A stretch of DNA of 45,519 nucleotides from Polyangiaceae bacterium (GCA_025453595.1 JALOQB010000007.1:1-45519), one strand, 5' to 3'. Counted from the stretch's first letter, positions 28,220 through 36,785 are shown. The notes: generated by a model from the sequence alone, not told the origin. Numbers and translations: made by a program.

Positions 28220-31200
28220 GGGTAACTAAAGACTCCCCGAGGCGCTGAAGGCGGAGGGTGGCGGCGAGCAGGTCGCGGTGGCGCGCGGAGCCATCTTCGG
28301 GGCTCACGGGCAGGCCGGAGAGGCAGTGGACCCAGCTTTGCGTGTGGCGGAAGGCGACCCGGTCGGGGACGTCCGGGAGGGGAGCATCTTCCCCGCGGGA
28401 ACGGCGCTGGAGGGCCTCCTTGCGCGCCAGGTCGAGGGCGTCGACGGCCTCCCCGGATCCCGGGAGGGTGTGGACCCGGAGGAGGAGGTTCTTGCTGAGG
28501 TGACCGGAGGCGACGGCGAAGCCGCTGAAGGAGGCGAGGATGGAGCCCAGGGCGAAGCCTTCGAGGAGGAGGCGACGGCGCTGGGTGGGCGGGGCGGAGG
28601 AGCGCTCGGGGAGGGGGGCCCAGGCGTGGCCTTGCTCGACCTCGTGGCGGAGGGTGGGGAGCACCGAGGCGAGGGAGCGTGCCAGCTCATCGAGGCGGAG
28701 GTCGTCGGCGGGCAGGCCGGGCGCGGGTTCGATGAGGACGGTCCATCGTTCGAGGGAGGCCGCAGAGCGGGCCTGAGCGGCGAGGAGCTCGCAGCGATCG
28801 AGGAGGGGGACCAGGAGGGTCTGGGCGCGGTGGATGGTCAGGCCGGGGGTGGAGTGGGTGCGCACCAGCGTGTAGCCGGGTCTGGGCCGGAGGCCGCTGC
28901 GGAAGCGGCGGCGCGGGTTGGAGGGGGTGCGCTCCATCAGGCGGACCTTGGTGACCGGGTCGTCTTCCTCCTCGATGAATTCCTCGGTCAGGATCGGGTC
29001 CGCCTCGGCCTCCTGGATCAGGCCCCGGAGGGCGCGGAAGGCGTCGAGGAGGCCGCCGCGGGCGCGGTCGAGGGCCTCATCGCCGGAGGGGCGCTGCAGG
29101 AGCGGGAGCAGCTCTTCCTGGAAGCGCTCGACCTCGTCGTTGAGCTCGTCGAAGGCGGCGAGGCAGGCCTGGGTGGTGTCCGGGACCGGGGGCACGGCGG
29201 CCGGGAGGGTGCGCTCGCGGAGGGTGCGCACCCGGAGGGCCATGGTGTCGCCGAGGCGCTGGAGCATGATCAGGGCGAGGTCCTGGTCGCGGCGCCGGAC
29301 GAGGTGGTGGGCGAGGGGGACCGTGAGGCGGCGCTCCATCTCGCGCTTGAGGGGGCGAGCGCCGAAGCGGGGGTCGTACGCCCGGGTGACGAGGGCGTCG
29401 AGCATCGCCGGCTCGACCTCGACGAGGAGGTTGGCCCGGGCGATCCCGCGGCGACCGAGGAGCTCGGCGAGCTGCTGCTCGACCACGTGGCGCAGCGCCT
29501 CCGGGTCGAGGGAGCGGAAGGGGACCAGGCGGTCGATGCGGTTGAAGAACTCGGGCCGGAAGAAGCGCTGCGCCGAGGAGATGTAGTGGGTCCGGGCCCC
29601 GTCCACGCTGGCAGCGAAGCCGACCTGGGAGGCGGCCTCCTTGACCCCCAGGTTGGAGGTCATGATGAGCACCGCCTGCCGCGCGTCGGCGAGGCGGCCC
29701 GCGGCGTCGCTCAGGCGCCCCTCGCCGAGGAGCTGGAGCAGCGCATCGAAGACCCGCGGGTGCGCCTTCTCGATCTCGTCGAAGAGGACGACGCAGAAGG
29801 GCTGCACCCGCAGCGCCGAGGTCAGCTCGCCGTCGGGGGCGGCGGGTTCACCGAGCAGGCGCGTGACCGAGGAGGCCGCGGTGAACTCGCTCATGTCAAA
29901 GCGCACCAGGCGCTCCGGCGAGCCGAAGAGGGTGCGAGCCAGGGCCCGGGCGCTCTCGGTCTTGCCCACGCCGGTGGGCCCCACGAACAGGAACGTGCCC
30001 AGGGGTTTGTCCGGATCACAGAGGCCCTGCTGGAGGGCGAGCACCAGGTCCGTCATGGCGTCGACGGCCTCGTCCTGGCCGGCGATGAGGCGGCGAAAGC
30101 GCGCGGCGATCTCGTCCCGGGGGAGGGCCTGCGCCGGGTCGAGGACGAAATCCGGGAGGCCCGTGCGCTGCTGGAGCGTGGCGTGGACCTCGGCCGGGCC
30201 GTAGCGGCGCTCCAGGCCGCCGCCCCGGGCTGGCGACGGGTCCACCACCCGGTCGAGCGTGGCCCGGAGCAGCCGCACCGCCTTCCCCGGGAAGGCCTCG
30301 TTGGGCAGGAAACGCTGGGTGAGGCGCAGCGTGGACTCCAGGGCCGAGGGGGTCATGCGCTGCGGCGCCCGCAGCCCGTCGCTCTCCCCCTCCAGCCCCC
30401 GCACCGCGCCGATCAGCACCGGAAGCGACGCCCGCATGCTCATCGACGGCACCGGCAAGGCCCGGAAGAGCTGGACAAACCCCGGCTCTTCCTGCCGGGC
30501 CCAGGCCAGGCGCTCCGGCGTGCTCTCGGCGACGACGGTGAGGGTGCCCCGGGCGATCGCCGGGCCCAGGAATTGCGCCACGTTGGTGTCGCCCTTGCCG
30601 GTGCGGCCGGCCTGCACCATCGAGGCCAGGTCGTCGAGGAAGAGGATGTCCCCGGTCTCCTCCAGCTCCTCGATCAGCTCCCGGGCGCGGGCCTCCCACT
30701 GCCCCACGTACATCATGCCGGAGATGAACCGGTTCCCGTCCACCCGCCAGACGTCCCGGCGCAGGCCGTGCTTGCGGTTGTGGCCGAGCAGCCGGCGGCA
30801 GAACTCCTCGACGATCGCGCTCTTGCCGACCCCCGGCGGCCCCACCAGCACCACCGCCGCCCCTTCCCGGGTGGCCAGGTCGTTCACCAGCCCATCGACC
30901 AGCCCGTCCCGGCCAAAGGCGCGCCCCAGGTTCCCGTCCTCGGCCCCGTGCGACAGGTTGCGGCCCACCTGCCGGAGCACCTGCGCCGTCAACCGGGCGA
31001 TGCGGCGCTTCTCCTCTGCCTGCTGCGCCGTCGGCGGCTCCGGGGCCGGCGCGTCCGGGTCCTCCTCGTCCGGCTCCTGCGGCTCCCCCTTCGCCGGCTC
31101 CTCGCTCTTCTTCCGCGCCATCAGCTTCCGCGCCCCCGGGTGCGTGTGCGGCAGGATCGTCGGCGCGATCGCGTCCACCTCCAGCAGCTCCAGCCGCTCC

Positions 31201-31658
31201 CGGCGCCGGCAGTGCCAGGGATCCAGCGTCCGCTGATCCGTCTCCCGGCACCAGCGCGCCACCCGGGCGATCACCGAGGCCTCCAGGTGGTCCTCGTTCA
31301 GCACCGCGAACCTCGGGATCGGCAGCCGCGTCGGCGTCACCACCAAAAACCCCGCGCCCGGCCACCGCTCCACCAGCACCCCCACCCGGCCTCGCACCTC
31401 CCACCGCTGCTTCCGCTCCGGATCGTGGATCGACTGCTCCACCAGCACGTGCTCCACACGGGCCGCCGGCGCGATCTGGTACTCCCCGAGCCGCTGCACG
31501 TCGTCCCGGTAAAAACGCTCCATCACCGCCAGCGCCAGGTCGTCCCGGATCTCCGCCAGCGAGGGCCCCGTCGCGCTGATCGACGGGAAGCCCGGCAGCC
31601 ACGCCTCCACCAGGCGCCGCCCGTGCTGCACCACCACCATCGGAAGCGTCAGCTCCAT
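26574..31658 (-). CDS. ClpA/ClpB-like double AAA+ ATPase, second of three; no stop before the next gene
   Basis: Sensible protein runs from 31658 to about 28220 (1146 residues); the frame then stays open to 26574, out of phase with the next AAA+ gene, as Gly/Ala/Arg-rich sequence that is probably not real. A unique N-terminal domain (1-180) and an acidic/Pro linker precede D1: Walker A GPPGVGKS (273-280), MMYVGQW, Walker B LFLDD. D2 has GPTGVGKT (560-567), VVLFDE (623-628), MTSN, FFNRID (Arg finger R707), GARPLKR. A C-terminal extension (about 800-1146) is unassigned. The ATG follows AGAGGAG by five bases and overlaps the stop of the upstream gene by ten. The junction with the next gene carries six A (28207-28212 region); losing one A would fuse the two proteins. 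This could be a sequencing error, a lost stop or slippage. Confidence 0.75.
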   Translation of the reverse strand: MELTLPMVVVQHGRRLVEAWLPGFPSISATGPSLAEIRDDLALAVMERFYRDDVQRLGEYQIAPAARVEHVLVEQSIHDPERKQRWEVRGRVGVLVERWPGAGFLVVTPTRLPIPRFAVLNEDHLEASVIARVARWCRETDQRTLDPWHCRRRERLELLEVDAIAPTILPHTHPGARKLMARKKSEEPAKGEPQEPDEEDPDAPAPEPPTAQQAEEKRRIARLTAQVLRQVGRNLSHGAEDGNLGRAFGRDGLVDGLVNDLATREGAAVVLVGPPGVGKSAIVEEFCRRLLGHNRKHGLRRDVWRVDGNRFISGMMYVGQWEARARELIEELEETGDILFLDDLASMVQAGRTGKGDTNVAQFLGPAIARGTLTVVAESTPERLAWARQEEPGFVQLFRALPVPSMSMRASLPVLIGAVRGLEGESDGLRAPQRMTPSALESTLRLTQRFLPNEAFPGKAVRLLRATLDRVVDPSPARGGGLERRYGPAEVHATLQQRTGLPDFVLDPAQALPRDEIAARFRRLIAGQDEAVDAMTDLVLALQQGLCDPDKPLGTFLFVGPTGVGKTESARALARTLFGSPERLVRFDMSEFTAASSVTRLLGEPAAPDGELTSALRVQPFCVVLFDEIEKAHPRVFDALLQLLGEGRLSDAAGRLADARQAVLIMTSNLGVKEAASQVGFAASVDGARTHYISSAQRFFRPEFFNRIDRLVPFRSLDPEALRHVVEQQLAELLGRRGIARANLLVEVEPAMLDALVTRAYDPRFGARPLKREMERRLTVPLAHHLVRRRDQDLALIMLQRLGDTMALRVRTLRERTLPAAVPPVPDTTQACLAAFDELNDEVERFQEELLPLLQRPSGDEALDRARGGLLDAFRALRGLIQEAEADPILTEEFIEEEDDPVTKVRLMERTPSNPRRRFRSGLRPRPGYTLVRTHSTPGLTIHRAQTLLVPLLDRCELLAAQARSAASLERWTVLIEPAPGLPADDLRLDELARSLASVLPTLRHEVEQGHAWAPLPERSSAPPTQRRRLLLEGFALGSILASFSGFAVASGHLSKNLLLRVHTLPGSGEAVDALDLARKEALQRRSRGEDAPLPDVPDRVAFRHTQSWVHCLSGLPVSPEDGSARHRDLLAATLRLQRLGESLVTHGQKISYLRAQARPRGDGLGGGSPGAERVWPGRGERAGGSGAGAGGAPGAGPRGSEGDDGALAEDGAEAGGRDGAGAPAAAVHPGADALLGAGEAGGEQGAAEGGAADGGGGGAAAEAGDAAGDRRCERAGGVGGGVRAPRVLPGAAGAAEGGGVRGGGVAGDDDGGVAWPAGARGGREGEGGGGGRPAGPAEPLSAAAGRAGRGVPGAAPGGLHRAAGPGVPAGPGAEHAGGAGVRVEARGRAAAGAERRRQERAGAGAGGAGFGREEPAPRPRDLLDLGGADRGRDAVPGAVAGEAGADDPVAAHAARGAAHREPDRVSVELPRQLGAGRGGLPGARDRRGGAGGDPGGQRGGRGASGADPRVVPAGAAAAAPRPPRSRGGLARAAVGGAAGGPRPVAALRGAGAPHRDGHHRALLPAGAAAWVGGLAAARRGAGGGGRRERGAGGDPGRLRPPHRLPPEPGRPPGAHGPGGRAGRAAAPGRRPGRRPGAAARPGAHAEDRAGGPAEAPGQLPLAGPDRRGQDRERAGAHRVPLWRREAHGPHRHE
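28206..28216 (-). other. A6-T3 run at the junction of two AAA+ genes
   Basis: In the coding direction the third AAA+ gene begins ATGGACAAAAAATTTC. The upstream gene reads through this as CAT GGA CAA AAA ATT. Dropping one A from the run puts the upstream frame exactly into the downstream frame (CAA AAA TTT). The downstream frame itself has a TAG three codons before its ATG. The run is exceptional in DNA this rich in GC. Confidence 0.6.
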
Positions 31659-34600
31659 GACAGCTCCTCTTGCTCCAGGCAGCTCCGCTCGATCCATCGC
31701 TCGTGGAACACGCCGAGATCAAAGGTACCCAGGTCCATCTCGATGTCCTCCTCCAGCCGCAGATCCTTCATGGACTGCTTGCTCCGGCTGTACCTCCGGA
31801 TCTCCGGTGTACTCTGCAGCAATGGCATGATTATTTTGAGGTCCAACGTTCTGGCGCGAGCCCCCTCGTCGAAGGGGAAGAAGCGGGCATGCAGGATCGA
31901 GTCGGGGCCAGAGCCGAAGCGGTGCGTGCCCTCCTCGATCTGGAGGAACTGGACCTCCGGGCCGCCGCGGACCTCGAGGGCGACCGCCGCGGGGGCGGTC
32001 CCGACGAGGTCGGTGCCCACGCGCCAGCGGAAGAGCTTGTCCGGGTCGCTCTCCTTGGAATTCGGGGGCAGATCAGGGATCGGCTCGGCGAGGTGGAGGG
32101 CGGTGGTGAGCTGCTGCGAGGCGGCCCAGCGCAGGTACACGCGCAGCAGGGCGTCGAGCTCGCTGTTCACGGAGCGAGGGCCCGCGAGGTAAAGCATGGC
32201 GGCGGTGCGGCGCGGGTGGCTGGCCAGGTAGATACGCCGCGGGAACTGCTGGAAGCGCTCGCGCATGGCGTCCAGCTCGCCCTGGAGCGTCTCGACGACA
32301 TCGGAGCGCCGGTCAAACCAGGCCTCGACGGCGAGGTCCTCGGCGGCCTCGGCGCCGCGCCGCAGCTCCGCGAGGGGGTCGACGAGCGCCTGGAGCACGC
32401 TGACCTCGCGGGAGATCTGCTCGGCGAGGGGGGTGTCGTCCCAGAAATTTTTGGCGCGCAGGCTATGCTGCAGCACGCCGAGGCGCGATCGCAGGAGGGT
32501 CGCGGCGGGGGAGCGATCCCACCGGGAGAAGAGGGCCCGCAGGTCGGCGGCCTCCTCCAGCAGCTTCTCGGCCTGCCCCCGGGAGCCACCGGCGTCGCGC
32601 CGCAGGGACTCGGCCCGGAAGCGGAGCGGAGCCCCGGCGCGCTCCCCGTCGACGGAGAGGCGCGTGGGGCCGGAGGGCCGGTGCGACGCGAGCCAGGCCG
32701 CCGCGGGGACCGCGAGGCGGCGCTCCAGGGTGCGCTTGAGAGGGCGGGCGCCCAGGCGCGGATCGAGGCCCTCGCTGGCCAGCAGATCCAGCGTACCGTC
32801 CCCGATCTGCAGCGTGACATCGCGCCGCAGCAGCCCCTCCCGCTCCCGGATCTTGTCCACCTCCCGCCGCACGATGGCACGGATCGCCTCCGCCCCCAGG
32901 GGGCGAAAGACCACCAGCTCATCGAGGCGATTGAAGAACTCGGGACGGAAGAACCGCTGCGCCTCCGCCAGGTAATGCTGCCGCACCGCCTCGTCGTCCC
33001 CCGCGCCGCCCCCGCCCCCGAAGCCCACCCGGCTCCGCAGCGTGTCGGCGCCCAGGTTGGTCGTCATGATGATGATCGCGTTGCGGAAGTCCGTGAAGCG
33101 CCCCTCCGCGTCGCTCAGGCGCCCCTCGCCGAGCACCCCCAGCAGCGCGTCAAAGACCACCGGATGCGCCTTCTCCAGCTCGTCCAGCAGCAGCACGCAG
33201 AAGGGCTGGCGCCGCACCTGCGCCGGCAGCAGCCCGTCCCCGTCCCCGTCCCCCAGCAGCCGCGTGAGCGCGTCCGGGCCCAGGTATTCCCCCATGTCCA
33301 CCCGGATCATCCGCTCCTTGCGGCCGAACACCAGCTCCGCGATCGCCTTCGCCAGCTCGGTCTTCCCCACCCCCGTCGGGCCCGCGAAGAGCAGCACCGC
33401 CGCCGGCTTCCGCGGGTCCTGCAGCGACGCCTTCAGCATCGTGATCACCCGCACCGCGCGCTCCACCGCGTGCGGCTGCGCCATCACCCGGGCCCCCAGG
33501 AAAGACCGCACCTCCTCCGGCTCCAGCGGCACATCGTCCCGGAGCAACGAGGCCGGGATCCCCGCCTCCACCGAGAAGAACTCGATCACGTCCAGCCTCC
33601 GCACCGCCTCCGCCCGCTCGTGGCTCCGGGCCGCCACCAGCCGCCGCAGGAACGTGACCACGTTGCCCACCAGCGACCCGTAAGGCCAGAAGCGCCGGCA
33701 CAGCGCCAGCGCCTCCTCCTCCGCCTCCTCGTGCACCACGATCCGGTGCCGCTCCCCAAGCCGCAACGCCGCCTGCCTCAGCACACGCCGCACCGCCTCC
33801 GGACCCAGCTCCTCCACGCGCCACGGCGCCCACACCCCCGCAAACGAGGCGTTCCGACGCTGCACCGTCGCCCAGTCCTCCGGCGTCGCCTCCGCCAGCA
33901 CCGTCACCTCCCTCGACGCCAGCACCGGCGCCAGCACCTGCGCCGCGTTGTTGTCGCTGTGCGCGCTCTTCCCCGCGTCCAGCAGATCCACCAGCCTCCC
34001 CAGCACCAGCACCGCCCCGCTCCGCCTCGCCTCCTCCACGCTCTCCTGCAGCTGCCGCTGCCACTCGCCAAACCCCCCCGTCCCCGCGATCAACCGGGAG
34101 CCATCCAGCAAGAACACGGGCCTCGTTCGCCTCGCTCGGCTCCCCCCCGGCTCCCCCATCTTCCTCGCCATCGCCTCCAGGAGCGCGGTCTTACCTGACC
34201 CATGCGGCGCCACCAGCACCAGGGGCTGGGGCCGCTCCCGCTCGATGTGCGCCAGCAACCGCTCCACCTCTGCATCTCGCTCCCAGACCGGCTCCAGCCG
34301 GGCGCGGGCGGCGCGGGTATGGAGCGGCACCCCGAGCAGCTTGAGCGTGGGGGTCTGGCGGCGGGCGCGCTCCTGCCTCTTCTTCTCGTCGGCCCGGGCC
34401 CGCTGACGCCGCTGCCGGGCGTCCTCCTCGGCGGCCAGCTCGGCCAGCTCTTCCCGGGAGCGGAAGGGGCGCGCATCCAGGTGCAGCTCGTCCGGCTTGA
34501 GGGCGGCGAGCTGCACGGGCTGGCTCTCGACGGTGAGCACCTGGAACTCGGCGCGACCGCCGAGGGCCAGCCGGAGGACCTCCGTATCCGGCATCTTCTC

Positions 34601-35008
34601 GAGGGTCTCCTTGAGGACGGGGCCCAGGACCGGCCCCTCTTCTTCCTGCTCCTGGAGCCAGAACCGCAGCCCGAGGGTCGGCAGGTAGACCTCGCGCATG
34701 CGCTGGAGCGCGGGCCGCTGCCAGGTGACCAGCGAGACATCGACCGCGGAGCTGCTGGTGCCGTGCCAGACCCTGAGCCCCGGCGAGGAGAGCTTGCCGC
34801 TCTGCCCCTCCCCGCTGCCTGCAAAGCGCCACAGGTGCCTTGGATGCGCGCGGCGGATCCGATCATCGAGCGCGAGCGAGAGGTCCAGCAGCGCGTCGTC
34901 CACGGACTCGGCGTGGACCGCCAGCTCCGGGTGCTCCAGCGGCGTCACCGTCACGCGACCGCAGGTATGCCGGGTCACAAGGCAGGGTATGGAAAACTGC
35001 ACCCCCAC
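31649..35008 (-). CDS. ClpA/ClpB-like double AAA+ ATPase fused to a GGQ-less release-factor-2-like region
   Basis: The protein is 1119 residues from a GTG at 35008 (GTGs at 35020 or 35002 are as good; an ATG at 35200 would overlap the divergent gene). The start was chosen by likeness to the N-termini of the two sister proteins. D1 (about 240-480) has Walker A APHGSGKT (267-274) but no acidic Walker B (VLVLGRL). D2 is complete: GPTGVGKT (543-550), LLLDE (606-610), MTTN, FFNRLDE (R694), GARPLKR (753-759). Residues about 831-1119 resemble release factor 2: FWDD (855), LLRVYLRWA (954-962), LEVRG, EEGTHRF, FFPFD where RF2 has the SPF stop-codon motif, then EIRRY, MKDLR and a WIER end like the RF2 C-terminus. 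The GGQ domain is absent. First gene of the three-ATPase operon. Confidence 0.83.
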   Translation of the reverse strand: MGVQFSIPCLVTRHTCGRVTVTPLEHPELAVHAESVDDALLDLSLALDDRIRRAHPRHLWRFAGSGEGQSGKLSSPGLRVWHGTSSSAVDVSLVTWQRPALQRMREVYLPTLGLRFWLQEQEEEGPVLGPVLKETLEKMPDTEVLRLALGGRAEFQVLTVESQPVQLAALKPDELHLDARPFRSREELAELAAEEDARQRRQRARADEKKRQERARRQTPTLKLLGVPLHTRAARARLEPVWERDAEVERLLAHIERERPQPLVLVAPHGSGKTALLEAMARKMGEPGGSRARRTRPVFLLDGSRLIAGTGGFGEWQRQLQESVEEARRSGAVLVLGRLVDLLDAGKSAHSDNNAAQVLAPVLASREVTVLAEATPEDWATVQRRNASFAGVWAPWRVEELGPEAVRRVLRQAALRLGERHRIVVHEEAEEEALALCRRFWPYGSLVGNVVTFLRRLVAARSHERAEAVRRLDVIEFFSVEAGIPASLLRDDVPLEPEEVRSFLGARVMAQPHAVERAVRVITMLKASLQDPRKPAAVLLFAGPTGVGKTELAKAIAELVFGRKERMIRVDMGEYLGPDALTRLLGDGDGDGLLPAQVRRQPFCVLLLDELEKAHPVVFDALLGVLGEGRLSDAEGRFTDFRNAIIIMTTNLGADTLRSRVGFGGGGGAGDDEAVRQHYLAEAQRFFRPEFFNRLDELVVFRPLGAEAIRAIVRREVDKIREREGLLRRDVTLQIGDGTLDLLASEGLDPRLGARPLKRTLERRLAVPAAAWLASHRPSGPTRLSVDGERAGAPLRFRAESLRRDAGGSRGQAEKLLEEAADLRALFSRWDRSPAATLLRSRLGVLQHSLRAKNFWDDTPLAEQISREVSVLQALVDPLAELRRGAEAAEDLAVEAWFDRRSDVVETLQGELDAMRERFQQFPRRIYLASHPRRTAAMLYLAGPRSVNSELDALLRVYLRWAASQQLTTALHLAEPIPDLPPNSKESDPDKLFRWRVGTDLVGTAPAAVALEVRGGPEVQFLQIEEGTHRFGSGPDSILHARFFPFDEGARARTLDLKIIMPLLQSTPEIRRYSRSKQSMKDLRLEEDIEMDLGTFDLGVFHERWIERSCLEQEELSWS
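31664..31670 (-). promoter_or_regulatory. Strong ribosome binding site inside the end of the first AAA+ gene
   Basis: AGAGGAG on the minus strand lies five bases before the ATG at 31658. It supports this start and translation of the second AAA+ gene from within the end of the first. Confidence 0.6.
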
Positions 35009-35101
35009 GGGATGGAGCACCCACCACGCCCCGTCAAGGTACCATGTCCCTCCGCCGCCGACCGCGATGGCCACCCCCGGCGCCAACCCAAGGAGCAACC
35101 C

Positions 35102-35674
35102 ATGCCGCTGGAAGCTCACCGTCAGACCTTGCAACAGCTCGGCTTCTCGATCGTCGAGGAATCCTCCCAGCACCTCGTGGGGGTCACCCGCAGGTTCCAC
35201 TGGGACTGCTTCTTCACCAGGATCAACTACATCTTCCTGCTCCGCGAGATCGACACGCTCGACAGCGCCGCCATCGAGCGCGACCGAGAAGACATGGCCC
35301 GACGCGCCAGCGCCCTCGCGCCGTCGCTCCTCCCCGGCGGGTTGCAGAAGGGGACCGCCGTGCTCGCCGGCTACATCGCCCGGACCGTCACCCCGGAGGC
35401 CCGGGCCCTCTGCGAGGCTTCACCGAAGATCCGCTTCGCCTTCTTCCACATCCCCGCGGCCCTCGACACCACCACCGGCAGCATCCACTTCGTGCGCGGC
35501 ACCCCCGTCTGGGGGAGCTTCTATTACCCCAAGTTTCGCTTCCTCCTCGGCCGCGTCCTCGAACCCGAGCGAACCCCGGGCACCACCTGGCCCCTCTCCA
35601 CCTCCGGCGTCGCCCTCTCGCTCCTCTACGTCGCCCTCTTTCTCCTCGTCCTCACCATGCTCTCGATCCGATGA
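35102..35674 (+). CDS. Uncharacterised tail-anchored protein
   Basis: The 190-residue protein is not recognised. The ATG at 35102 follows AAGGAG by six bases. The body is soluble in character, with aromatic clusters (RRFHWDCFFTRINYIFLLREID) and a beta-rich second half (FAFFHIPAALDTTTGSIHF, VWGSFYYPKFRFLLGRVLE). The last 22 residues (GVALSLLYVALFLLVLTMLSIR) form one membrane helix, so it is probably anchored by its tail with the body in the cytoplasm. It is divergent from the AAA+ operon by about 93 bp, so the two may share control; that it docks the ATPases to the membrane is a guess. Confidence 0.72.
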   Translation: MPLEAHRQTLQQLGFSIVEESSQHLVGVTRRFHWDCFFTRINYIFLLREIDTLDSAAIERDREDMARRASALAPSLLPGGLQKGTAVLAGYIARTVTPEARALCEASPKIRFAFFHIPAALDTTTGSIHFVRGTPVWGSFYYPKFRFLLGRVLEPERTPGTTWPLSTSGVALSLLYVALFLLVLTMLSIR

Positions 35675-35743
35675 ACCGCCGCGCTCCCTGGCCGGCCGGG
35701 TACCCTTGTTTTTCCGGGAAACGGCGGCCAGCCCCGAAGTGGG

Positions 35744-35773
35744 TTGACGGGGGAGGATGTAGGCTTCTATAGA
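35744..35773 (+). promoter_or_regulatory. Sigma-70-like promoter for the Kazal lipoprotein gene
   Basis: TTGACG (35744-35749) and TATAGA (35768-35773) are 18 bases apart, 48 bases before the ATG at 35822. It is one of the few recognisable pairs in this GC-rich window. Confidence 0.4.
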
Positions 35774-35821
35774 GCGCGCCGTGCCGGGGGAGACGGGCCC
35801 GGTCCTGGAGCGAAGAACAAG

Positions 35822-36760
35822 ATGAAGACCTGGTTCCTGATTCTCTCGATGCTGGCGGCTCCTCTGGCGGTGGGCTGCGCTTCCGACCCCGAGCCCCAGG
35901 CCAGCACCGAGGCCGACGTCGCGAGCGACGAGGCCGAGCTGGCCGCGGTGGGCCCCACCGCCTGGGCTCACCAGCCGATCGACTTCGACTGCGGCACGCC
36001 GGTCTCCAACAAGTTCACCAAGAGCTCCAGGCGCCACGTGTACAGCTTCCCGGGGGAGGCTGGTACCAGCGCCAAGCTCAGCCTGGCCGGCAACTGGGCC
36101 CCCTCGCTGGGCGCCCGGATCTACGTGACCAACCCCGCAGGCCAGGTCATCGCGACCAGCAAGGCGAGCGCCTCCAGCACGGTGTCCGTCGAGGTCAGCT
36201 TCAAGGTGAGCGGCAAGCACCTCATCTACGTGTCGCCGATCAAGTTCAACCAGATCAAGAGCACCCTCGGCTACAAGCTCGCGGCCTCATGCCAGGGCAA
36301 GCAGCAGCTCTGCGCCACCGCCTCGGTGCAGTGGGAGGGCAGCTCCACCGCCACGTACTACGCCCAGAACGTGGGCAGCCAGGCCGAGGCCGAGGCGTAC
36401 TACGAGGGGTTCCCCGCGAGCTCGGGCTTCCAGACCCTGACCGGCCCCTGCGACCAGTCCTGGGCCTGCATCACCCTCTACAAGCCCGTCTGCGGCGTCA
36501 TCCGCGACGAGCCCCCCACGACCTTCTCCAACGCCTGCGCCTTCTCCGCCGCCGTGCGCGCCGACGCCGGAGGCACCGTGGGCGAGGGCTCCAAGGGGTA
36601 CATCCAGAGCGAGGGCGAGTGCTCCACCTGCAACTACGACGACCCCGCCCTGCACTTCGTCGCCCAGAGCCCCGAGCAGTGCCAGCTCGTCAAGTTCGCC
36701 TGCCAGCCCGCCCAGACGCCCTTCTTCAACGAGTGCGGCTGCGGCTGCTCCGATAACTGA
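35822..36760 (+). CDS. Lipoprotein with a Kazal-type protease-inhibitor domain
   Basis: The 312-residue protein has a lipoprotein signal (FLILSMLAAPLAVGC). Residues about 45-165 form a beta-rich part resembling a pre-peptidase/jelly-roll domain (HVYSFPGEAG, GARIYVTNPAG, GKHLIYVSP). A Cys-rich part follows with a Kazal-like core from C216: CITLYKPVCGVI, then TFSNACAFSAAV and GEC near 260. Further Cys pairs close the protein (ECGCGCSDN). Kazal domains block serine proteases with a surface loop; here the exposed loop residues cannot be assigned. It should sit on the cell envelope. The gene has its own likely promoter and stands 61 bp past the end of a hairpin-free spacer. Confidence 0.8.
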   Translation: MKTWFLILSMLAAPLAVGCASDPEPQASTEADVASDEAELAAVGPTAWAHQPIDFDCGTPVSNKFTKSSRRHVYSFPGEAGTSAKLSLAGNWAPSLGARIYVTNPAGQVIATSKASASSTVSVEVSFKVSGKHLIYVSPIKFNQIKSTLGYKLAASCQGKQQLCATASVQWEGSSTATYYAQNVGSQAEAEAYYEGFPASSGFQTLTGPCDQSWACITLYKPVCGVIRDEPPTTFSNACAFSAAVRADAGGTVGEGSKGYIQSEGECSTCNYDDPALHFVAQSPEQCQLVKFACQPAQTPFFNECGCGCSDN

Positions 36761-36764
36761 GCAG

Positions 36765-36785
36765 GCGGCCCGCAAGCGAGGCCGC
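36765..36785. other. Stem-loop after the Kazal lipoprotein gene
   Basis: GCGGCC and GGCCGC pair across a nine-base loop, four bases past the stop. No T run follows, so it is at best a factor-dependent terminator or an mRNA-protecting hairpin. Confidence 0.3.

Noticed and set aside
28278..32192. A 1304-residue plus-strand frame across the AAA+ operon
   Set aside because: Antisense to two genes with complete AAA+ motifs.
35685..35713. Possible terminator after the tail-anchored protein gene
   Set aside because: A T-rich run is present, but the GC block before it (GGCCGGCC) cannot form a good stem with a loop.
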